This document shows, piece by piece, positions 10,660-18,200 of a DNA stretch of 64,000 nt (the first letter of the stretch is position 1; the number at the start of each line of letters is the position of its first letter). Made by a program: the position numbers and the translations under genes. The notes under the pieces are model-generated. The model did no database searches and was not told where the DNA came from. It saw only the letters and a list, made by a program, of their open reading frames with translations. Origin of the DNA: Pseudomonas bubulae (GTDB lineage: Bacteria > Pseudomonadota > Gammaproteobacteria > Pseudomonadales > Pseudomonadaceae); the NCBI RefSeq assembly GCF_900618535.1, contig NZ_UYJA01000001.1, positions 682,001 through 746,000 of the forward strand. The letters run 5' to 3'.

Positions 10660-11358
10660 ATGGCAGGTTTCGACAAGCGTGTGGCGTCCTATGAAGAAGC
10701 CCTGGCCGGGCTCAAGGATGGCATGACCGTGATCTCTGGCGGCTTTGGCCTGTGCGGCATCCCGGAGAACCTGATCAACGAGATAAAGCGCCAGGGCATC
10801 AGTGACCTGACCGTGGTATCCAACAACTGCGGAGTCGACGGTTTCGGCCTTGGCGTACTGCTGCAAGACCGTCAGATCCGCAAGGTCATTGCCTCGTACG
10901 TCGGTGAAAACGCCCTGTTCGAAAAACAGTTGCTCAGCGGCGAAATTGAAGTGGAGCTGACCCCGCAAGGTACGCTCGCGGAAAAAATGCGCGCCGGCGG
11001 TGCCGGTATCCCGGCGTTTTTCACCGCTACCGGGGTCGGCACCCCGGTCGCCGACGGCAAGGAAACCCGTGAATTCAAAGGGCGTACCTATTTGATGGAA
11101 GAGTCCATCACCGGCGATTTTGCCATTGTCAAAGGCTGGAAAGCCGATCACTTCGGCAACGTGATTTATCGCCACACCGCGCAGAACTTCAACCCCCTGG
11201 CCGCCACGGCGGGCAGGATCACCGTGGTCGAAGTCGAAGAAATCGTCGAGCCCGGCGAACTGGACCCGACGCAGATCCACACTCCCGGCATCTACGTCGA
11301 CCGGATCATTTGCGGCACGTTTGAAAAACGCATCGAGCAGCTCACCGAGCGCGACTGA
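10660..11358 (+). CDS. dhcA: 3-oxoacid CoA-transferase subunit A (dehydrocarnitine CoA-transferase)
   Basis: Family I CoA-transferase alpha subunit, 232 residues. The glycine-rich CoA-binding segment [13 protein letters not shown] appears near residue 27 and [11 protein letters not shown] near 55. With DhcB it moves CoA from an acyl-CoA (usually succinyl-CoA) to a 3-keto acid such as acetoacetate or 3-dehydrocarnitine. ATG 10660 follows GAGGTG. The 13 extra upstream codons in frame lack a ribosome site. It is followed 50 bases later by the beta subunit. Sequence alone cannot separate dehydrocarnitine from acetoacetate specificity; the LysR neighbour favours the dhc assignment. Confidence 0.88.
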   Translation: MAGFDKRVASYEEALAGLKDGMTVISGGFGLCGIPENLINEIKRQGISDLTVVSNNCGVDGFGLGVLLQDRQIRKVIASYVGENALFEKQLLSGEIEVELTPQGTLAEKMRAGGAGIPAFFTATGVGTPVADGKETREFKGRTYLMEESITGDFAIVKGWKADHFGNVIYRHTAQNFNPLAATAGRITVVEVEEIVEPGELDPTQIHTPGIYVDRIICGTFEKRIEQLTERD

Positions 11359-11408
11359 TCCTCAGCCCCCCTGCCCCAAGCTTTTGAACCTGAGCACGGA
11401 GAACAAAA

Positions 11409-12065
11409 ATGGCTCTTACCCGAGAACAAATGGCACAGCGCGTCGCCCGTGAAATGCAGGACGGTTTCTACGTCAACCTGGGTATCGGTATTCCGACCCT
11501 GGTTGCCAACTACATCCCCGAAGGCATGGAAGTCATGCTGCAATCGGAAAACGGCCTGCTCGGCATGGGTGCCTTCCCCCGCGTCGGTGAAGCCGACGCC
11601 GACATGATCAACGCCGGCAAGCAGACTGTGACTGCGCGCACCGGGGCGTCGATTTTTTCCTCGGCAGAATCCTTCGCAATGATCCGGGGTGGCCATATTG
11701 ATCTGACCGTGCTCGGCGCATTTGAAGTCGATGTACAGGGCAATATCGCCTCCTGGATGATCCCCGGAAAACTGGTCAAGGGCATGGGTGGAGCGATGGA
11801 CCTGGTGGCCGGTGCCGAGAACATCATCGTCACCATGACCCATGCGTCCAAGGACGGCGAGTCCAAACTGCTGGCGCGTTGCAGCCTGCCACTGACCGGC
11901 GCCGGATGCATCAAGCGCGTGCTGACCGACCTGGCCTATCTGGAAATCGACAACGGCGCCTTCATCCTCAAAGAACGTGCCCCGGGTGTCAGTGTTGAAG
12001 AAATCGTCAGCAAAACCGCCGGCAAACTGATCGTCCCCGAGCATGTGCCCGAGATGCAGTTTTAA
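11409..12065 (+). CDS. dhcB: 3-oxoacid CoA-transferase subunit B
   Basis: Family I CoA-transferase beta subunit, 218 residues, the usual length. The catalytic glutamate is in SENGLLG near residue 45, where it forms the glutamyl-CoA thioester. GIGIPTLV near residue 22 and GGAMDLV near 116 are family-conserved. CGGAGA precedes ATG 11409. It forms an operon with dhcA. No thiolase or dehydrogenase follows, unlike the longer carnitine or ketone-body clusters of other pseudomonads, because the next 570 bases are non-coding repeat and then a toxin-antitoxin pair. Confidence 0.88.
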   Translation: MALTREQMAQRVAREMQDGFYVNLGIGIPTLVANYIPEGMEVMLQSENGLLGMGAFPRVGEADADMINAGKQTVTARTGASIFSSAESFAMIRGGHIDLTVLGAFEVDVQGNIASWMIPGKLVKGMGGAMDLVAGAENIIVTMTHASKDGESKLLARCSLPLTGAGCIKRVLTDLAYLEIDNGAFILKERAPGVSVEEIVSKTAGKLIVPEHVPEMQF

Positions 12066-12641
12066 CCGAAATTCCTGTAGCTACTCTGTTACCGGTCAAG
12101 GGCTCTGTAACAGCTGACTCGCGGCCTTCGTTCCTCAGCAGCGACTACAGAAACACTGCAACTGTGGGAGCGAGCCTGCTCGCGAAGGTCGTTCGCGAGC
12201 AGGCTCGCTCCGACAATAGGGCTTGACCTGCAACAGAGTATCTACAGGTGCAAGCGTGATCCGAGTGTGAACTCTGAAGCCGCAGCGGCTGCAGGACTCA
12301 AGACTTCACACCTCGATTTTTTTACCCGGATTTGCCCGGGCCCAATCACCCGACCATCCGCAGCCACCGGTTGCATCAAGGCCAGCGGCTGTTCGGTGGC
12401 GGTGTCCAGCAACTGCGAGGGCTGTGACAGTGCGTCAAACACCAGCCATGGCCCAGCCCGCGTAGTCGCCTGCATCAAGGGCATGGTTTGTCATGGCCGC
12501 TCACATATTTGTCCTGCTGCGATGAAGGCCGGTGGTTAGTCTTTTTCGAGACCACCACCCAAGCCGCAACCACTCATCGGAGCAAATCATGCTGGCATAC
12601 AACAAGGCTTGCAAATCGTCTCCAAATGGAGACAATCATTG
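12066..12641. other. Non-coding stretch with a dispersed repeat
   Basis: The first half holds the second copy of the 100-base dispersed repeat (12148-12247). The rest has short open frames on both strands (for example 12242-12484 leftwards, 80 codons) without ribosome sites or recognisable motifs. They may be remnants of a decayed gene, but I cannot identify one. The toxin promoter should lie near 12560-12620. Confidence 0.5.
12148..12247. repeat. 100-bp dispersed repeat, copy 2, containing a REP pair
   Basis: Matches 4947-5046 at 99 of 100 positions. The single change (cctcgctccgac against ctccca) spoils the last pairing of the right REP arm. Both copies follow the ends or starts of catabolic operons and point the same way. 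Confidence 0.9.
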
Positions 12642-12935
12642 ATGAATCACGAGATACGGCAAACCATAATTTTTGCTGATTGGCTGCTGAATTTAAGAGA
12701 CATGCGTGCACGGATCGCCATCGCCCGAAGAATTGACCGGGTATCAACCGGCAACTTGGGTGATTTCAAATCCGTGGGCAATGGCGTATCTGAGCTGCGC
12801 ATTGATATCGGCGCAGGCTATCGGGTGTATTTCACCCTGCGCGAGGTCTCGATCGTGATTTTGCTGGCCGGGGGTGACAAGTCCACACAGCCTGGCGATA
12901 TCCGCCAGGCGCATAAAATGGCAAAGGAGATTTAA
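12642..12935 (+). CDS. RelE/ParE-family toxin (HigB-like addiction module killer)
   Basis: A 97-residue protein of the phage-derived Gp49-like/HigB group of type II toxins, which cut mRNA at the ribosome. Family features seen are FADWLLNLRDMRARIAIARRID in part near residue 10, the GNLGDFKSVGNGVSELRI core, YRVYF near residue 63, and the conserved GGDKSTQ near the C-terminus. The frame opens 11 codons earlier, but the ATG at 12642 fits the family N-terminus and has GGAG 10 bases upstream. Toxin-first order with the antitoxin ATG 1 base after the stop is typical of this module. Confidence 0.85.
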   Translation: MNHEIRQTIIFADWLLNLRDMRARIAIARRIDRVSTGNLGDFKSVGNGVSELRIDIGAGYRVYFTLREVSIVILLAGGDKSTQPGDIRQAHKMAKEI

Positions 12936-12936
12936 C

Positions 12937-13233
12937 ATGACCACTACGCTACTGCCCTTCGACATGGCACAGCTGCTGAACAGCGATGAGGCCATCAGCG
13001 AATACCTGACTCAAGTGCTTGCCGACGGTGACACTGACGAACTGATCCGTGCCGTTGGCTACGTTGCAAAAGCTCGTGGCATGGGGCAAATAGCCAATGC
13101 CACCGGGCTTGGTCGTGCCAGTTTGTACAAGGCTTTCGCTGCGGGTGCCAAGCCTCGTTTTGAAACCGTAATTAAAGTCATGCACTCCCTGGGTATTGAT
13201 TTGCAGGCTACAACCCAGGGCAACAGGCCTTGA
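12937..13233 (+). CDS. Antitoxin of the RelE/HigB-type module
   Basis: A 98-residue addiction-module antidote protein with a C-terminal Xre-like helix-turn-helix (MGQIANATGLGRASLYKAFAAG in part, residues 49-70). It should neutralise the upstream toxin and repress the shared promoter. The frame is open further upstream, but ATG 12937 has AAGGAG 6 bases before it and follows the toxin stop by one base. It ends where the convergent MgtC-like gene ends (13235). Confidence 0.85.
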   Translation: MTTTLLPFDMAQLLNSDEAISEYLTQVLADGDTDELIRAVGYVAKARGMGQIANATGLGRASLYKAFAAGAKPRFETVIKVMHSLGIDLQATTQGNRP

Positions 13234-13234
13234 A

Positions 13235-13909
13235 TTAATGCGGCGCCTGCTCTTCCCTGACATCCGGAATGGTCAAAATCCGCTTCAACAGCTCTGCCGT
13301 CTCAACCCGGCTGGTTCTTTTGAACTCCACCGTGATGCTCTCGGTCCCCATGTCCGGCCCCTGCTCAACCACCACCTGCTTGAGTCGCGCAGCATCCTCA
13401 CCGAGAAACTCCTCAAGGCTCTGGCGATTCACCACCCCAAGAGGGGCCACCAGCTTGATCACATGGACCTTTATATAATCGCGATAGCGGTGCTCGATAG
13501 GCCCGATGGCAATCAAAATGGCCAGAATCAACACGGTCGCAGCTACGCCCAGCACATACATGCCGCCGCCAATGGACATACCGATAGCCGCCACTGCCCA
13601 CAGGCTAGCCGCCGTGTTCAACCCCTTGATTACTTCGCCGCGCATCATGATCGACCCGGCCCCGAGAAAGCCGATGCCGGTGACAATTTGCGCAGCAATC
13701 CGCGAAGGATCCAGTTGCGTGCCCGGCTGGGTTAGCGCCTGTTGGAAACCAAAGGCCGACACGGTCATAAACAAGCATGCCCCGGTCGCCACCAACATGT
13801 GCGTCCGCAAACCTGCTGTCCAGAATTGATGCTCGCGCTGCAAGCCAATCAAGCTGCCGAGCACCGCTGCCAGCAGCAAACGGCCAATCATTTCCCATTC
13901 TGAAATCAT
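13235..13909 (-). CDS. MgtC/SapB-family membrane protein
   Basis: A 224-residue protein with five hydrophobic segments in residues 5-140 and a soluble ACT-like C-terminal domain. Conserved family motifs GRLLLAAVLGSLIGLQRE and GIGFLGAGSIM are present. MgtC proteins inhibit F-type ATP synthase or adapt cells to low magnesium and intracellular life. ATG 13909 has GAGGGG 5-6 bases upstream; the 19-codon upstream extension is unlikely. It converges on the antitoxin gene with one spare base. No magnesium-sensing leader is visible in the short upstream gap of 81 bases. Confidence 0.85.
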   Translation of the reverse strand: MISEWEMIGRLLLAAVLGSLIGLQREHQFWTAGLRTHMLVATGACLFMTVSAFGFQQALTQPGTQLDPSRIAAQIVTGIGFLGAGSIMMRGEVIKGLNTAASLWAVAAIGMSIGGGMYVLGVAATVLILAILIAIGPIEHRYRDYIKVHVIKLVAPLGVVNRQSLEEFLGEDAARLKQVVVEQGPDMGTESITVEFKRTSRVETAELLKRILTIPDVREEQAPH

Positions 13910-13990
13910 CCCAACCCCTCTAACCAGAGCATCTGTCTGCGCAGTAAGTGCCCACAGCATAGTCAAGGATCGGCACTGTGCCGGGCTGAG

Positions 13991-14974
13991 TTATTTGACC
14001 AGGCGCACTTCCTTGGATGGTCGATAGCCGAAATAGGCGCTGTAGCACTTGCTGAAATGACTGGGCGAGACAAACCCGCAGGCCACCAGGACATCGACTT
14101 GAGACAGCTCGGTGTGCTGCAGCAACCGCCGCGCTTCAGTGATGCGCAGTTCCAGGTAATAGCGCTGCGGCGTGGTACCCAGTTGCTCCTTGAACAGACG
14201 CTCGAGCTGACGTCGGGACCGGCCGACATAAACCGCAAGCTGTTCAAGCTCCAGAGGGTCCTCGAGGTTGGCGTCCATCAGCTTGACCACTTCGCGCAAG
14301 GGCGCACTGACGCAGATATTTTCCGCCGGCTTGATCCGTCGGTAGCGTGATTCCTCAAATGCCAGAATATCCTCGATGCCTTCCACCAGTGCCTTGTCAT
14401 GCAGGCTCTTGATCCAGCCCAGAGCCATCTGGAAGGCTCCGGCAGGACTGGAGGCGGTCATCCGGTCACGATCGATAACATAGGGTTCGCTGGTGACCTG
14501 CGCTGCCTTGGCCACTTCGGTCAGTGCCGGGCGATGCTCTGGGTGGATTGCGCAACGATAACCGTCCAGCACCCCGGCACTGGCGAGAAACCAGGCGCCG
14601 TTCCATAACCCGCCCAGCGTGATACCCGCACGCGCAGCCGTCCTGAGCAGGCTGCTCAACTCATCGTTGAGCTTCAACTCGGTCCGGTAACCCCCGCAGA
14701 TCACCAGCAGGTCCAGTTCATGGATCATCGCCGGATCAATACACGCATCGGGGCGGATCACCAGGCCCAGATCGCTGACCACCTCACCGTCGCTCAAGCC
14801 ATAGGTGCGCGAAGAAAACAAACCGGCACGCAGCAGGTTGGCAGTAATGATGGTGTCCAGCGCCTGGGTGAAGGCCGGCAGCGAAAAATGCTCCAGCAAC
14901 ACAAAACCGGTACGCACCATGGGCCCTGGCTCTATGGCACTGTCTTTGAGGTAGCGAAGGTTCTTGCCCTTCAT
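13991..14974 (-). CDS. GlxA-family AraC-type transcriptional regulator
   Basis: A 327-residue regulator with an N-terminal DJ-1/PfpI-like (class I glutamine amidotransferase) domain and a C-terminal double helix-turn-helix AraC domain (LEQLAVYVGRSRRQLERLF; VDVLVACGFVSPSHFSKCYSAYFG in part). In the amidotransferase-like domain the nucleophile-elbow region reads GGLWNGAWFLA with no cysteine, as expected of non-enzymatic GlxA regulators such as ArgR, GbdR and CdhR. A longer frame to 15040 would need an ATT start, so I chose ATG 14974, although its ribosome site is weak. It lies 256 bases from the large secreted-protein gene and reads away from it, so it may control that gene. Confidence 0.8.
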   Translation of the reverse strand: MKGKNLRYLKDSAIEPGPMVRTGFVLLEHFSLPAFTQALDTIITANLLRAGLFSSRTYGLSDGEVVSDLGLVIRPDACIDPAMIHELDLLVICGGYRTELKLNDELSSLLRTAARAGITLGGLWNGAWFLASAGVLDGYRCAIHPEHRPALTEVAKAAQVTSEPYVIDRDRMTASSPAGAFQMALGWIKSLHDKALVEGIEDILAFEESRYRRIKPAENICVSAPLREVVKLMDANLEDPLELEQLAVYVGRSRRQLERLFKEQLGTTPQRYYLELRITEARRLLQHTELSQVDVLVACGFVSPSHFSKCYSAYFGYRPSKEVRLVK

Positions 14975-15101
14975 GCCGGTGCTGAATTGACGTCGTTCGG
15001 TCAAGATTCGATCCGTTTCTTGTGTATTTATAAGGCGCAATGCTAACCGTAGGCAGGTGAAAAAGCTCCTGCCTCAGCTCTCCTGCTTCCCCTCCCTGAT
15101 A

Positions 15102-15136
15102 GGCCGATACTCCCAGACCGCCTGGGAGTATCGGCC
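15102..15136. promoter_or_regulatory. Perfect 15-bp hairpin/dyad upstream of the large secreted protein
   Basis: Arms ggccgatactcccag (15102-15116) and ctgggagtatcggcc (15122-15136) are perfectly complementary around a 5-base loop. It lies 95 bases before the start codon of the T1SS substrate. There is no T-run, so it is not a simple terminator. It may be a protein-binding dyad or a leader structure. Confidence 0.6.
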
Positions 15137-15230
15137 GATGCGCAACCTGACGCACAAACCCATAGTTGAGATCTGTCGCAATAAATCCCCAGCGGTCAGC
15201 TCTGTGACCGGAATCAGCCAGGAGAGCGTC

Positions 15231-18200
15231 ATGGCTATCATCTTGAACAGCAGTATCACGGTCGATGAAACGAGCGGTTTGCAGAACGCCGCCACCTCCA
15301 CCGATATCGAAGATATCAACGATAACGACATCACCGTCGCGGCCATCAATGGTACCGATGATACCGGCGACCTGCCCTTCGCATTCGAGTCCCGTCTGTT
15401 CACTCTGCTGGGCGCCACACCGGTCAAGAATGCGGCGCTGAGTGGCTATACCGGCGCCGCCGGCAACAGCGGTGCCGACCTGATCACCATCACCGGTACC
15501 TACGCGGACCTGGCCTTTACCGATGCCCAGGGCAAGGCGCTGGGCGACCCGACCAACGCCAACAGCGGCTCGGACTGGAGCGGCCTGTATACCCTCGATG
15601 GCACCAGAATCTTTCTTTATACGGACACGACCAACAATATCGTGCTGGGCCGTGCTGGCACTGAAGGGGCGACACCCGCACCCGAGGACGACCTGGCAGA
15701 TCCGGGCGGTACTCTTATTTTCGCCGCCTATCTTGAACAGACAGCAACCGGGGCCAAGGTCTGGATGGTGCAGCAAGAACCGCTGCTGCACCCGGACACA
15801 GCCAACCCCGATGATGTGGTCGACATGACCAACCACCTCTGGGTAACCGCCAGCCAGGATCTGGCTTTTGATTTCGCCGGTTTGCCCTCCGGGCAAAACG
15901 GCTTTCTGATGTTCAAGGCAGGTGGCAGCACCACCGGCCTGATCGTTACCGGCATGGATCCGGATCAGGTACCCGCCAATCAGGCTGACACAGTCAATAC
16001 CAGTCAGGGTGCCGGCCCTACCACCATCGGCACCAACAGCCAGGGGATCAAGGCTGGCGAAGGCATGATCTTCAGTTTTGTGAGCAACCCGGACGCGCGT
16101 TACACCGTGCCAGACCTGACCCATGGTGAGGCGACCAACGAAAGCAACATCCTGTTTGGCGGGCTCTTCGCGGCAAGCGGCGCAACCATTGTCATCGCCC
16201 AGGCCACCCCCCCGAAAACCTGTGCGGCCACTATCAGCGCCTTTACCACCGGCCTGGAGGTCGGATCGGCTTACTATGACGGCCTGCTTGACGGTAATGG
16301 CCATGCGGTAAACGGGGCAGACAATCTTGGCTATATCGCCAGTATCACGGTGATCGGTGCCAATGGTGTTGCCATCGCCGGTCTGACCGGGGTCACGACC
16401 AACACCACGCTAGGCAGCATCAGTGTGACCTTCAACACCAGCAATGGCGGCCTTGACCGCACCGCAACGATTGTCGGCTTCGAAGCCAACTTCTCCCTGC
16501 AATACACCGTTGATGGCACCCACAATCGCGTGGTAATTGAAAACAGCGGCACCGGCAACTCCACGTTCGATATCGGCGGTTTCCATCTGCCCAATGTGGT
16601 GGCCGTGCCTCAGGAAGTCGGCAGCCTGTTTAACTTTGAAGACGACGGCCCTGCCGCCGCGGGGCTGCCGGTAACGGCACTGGTGGATGAAGACAGTCTG
16701 ATTGGCGGCATCGATGGCGGTGTCGGCGACGCGGGCCTGCTGGTTCCGGCATCGGCCTCAGGCACTGTGGCCACTGTATTCACATCCGGTACTGATGCGC
16801 CGGCAAGCTACTCCTTGTCCAACGACACTTCCGCCGTGCAAGTAGTTGACAGCGCCGCGACTGCGGTGGCGCTGGCCTCCAAGGGCGAGGCGGTTAAATA
16901 TGACGTGATCGGCAACACCCTGTGGGGCTATGTCGGTGCCGCTGCTGAATACGTCGCCGCCACTGACCGCGCGGTGTTCAAGCTGGAGCTGACCAATACC
17001 TCTGACGGCAGCTATACCTTCACCCTTCTCGATCAACTCGATCACCCGGATACGGTGGGTGGCGACAACAGCGAAAACGAACTGCTGCTGCAGTTGGGTT
17101 CGGTGTTCAAGGTCACCGACAAGGATGGTGACTCGGTCACCGCTACGGCGCAGAAACTGGTAATCACCGTGGATGACGACACCCCGATCGCCACACTGAA
17201 CCCGCTCACGGGGACGGTGGACGAAGACGGTGTGCTCGAAGGTGCGGCTAACGCTGGTCCCGGTGATGGTATCGCAGGCGGCACAGGTGATGTGGCCGGG
17301 GAGATCGTGCTTGCCAGCGGCAATGTCAGTACCCTGTTTGCCTCCGGTGCGGACGAGCCACTGAGCTATTCGCTGACCACCAATGGCCTGTCAGCCCTGG
17401 GGCTGAAAAGCGCCGGAGTGACCGTCACCTATGCGGTCGCCTTTGATGCCATCAGCAGCACCTGGCTGCTCACTGCATCAGCCGGAGCAGGCAATACGGT
17501 GTTCACTTTCAGTCTGCACACAAGCACTGGCGCCTATGCCTTTACCCTGGTGGATCAACTCGATCATGCCGCCGGCCTGAACGAGAACGATCTGACCATC
17601 GCCCTTGGCACCGCCATCAACGCTACCGACTTTGATGGCGACACGGTAACGGCAGCCGCCAACGGCCTGGTGATCACGGTGAACGATGATACCCCTGTCG
17701 CCACGGTCAATCAGCTCACGGGCAGCGTGGACGAGGACGGTGTGGTGGAAGGCACGGCTAACGCCGGCCCCGGCGACGGTATCGCCGGTGGTACCGGGGA
17801 TGTGGCCGGGGAAACCGTATTGGCCAGCGGCAACGTCAGCACCCTGTTCCAGTCCGGCGCGGACGAAGCGCTGAGCTACTCGCTGACCACCAATGGCATG
17901 GTGGCCCTGGGCCTGCAAAGCGGCGGCGTGGCTGTCAGCTATGCGGTCGCCTTTGACGCAGGCAGCAACACTTGGCAGCTCACGGCCTCGGCCGGAGCAG
18001 GCAATACGGTGTTCACGTTCAGCCTGCACGCCGCAACCGGCGCCTATGCCTTTACCCTGGTGGATCAACTCGATCATGCCGCCGGCCTGAACGAAAACGA
18101 TCTGAGCATTGCCCTCGGCACTGCCGTCAATGCCACTGATTTTGACGGCGACAGCGTGACCGCAGCGGCCAATGGCCTGGTGATTACGGTGAACGACGAT

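Noticed and set aside
12242-12484. 80-codon leftward frame in the non-coding gap after dhcB
   Set aside because: No ribosome site and no recognisable motif; could be a gene remnant but not identifiable.
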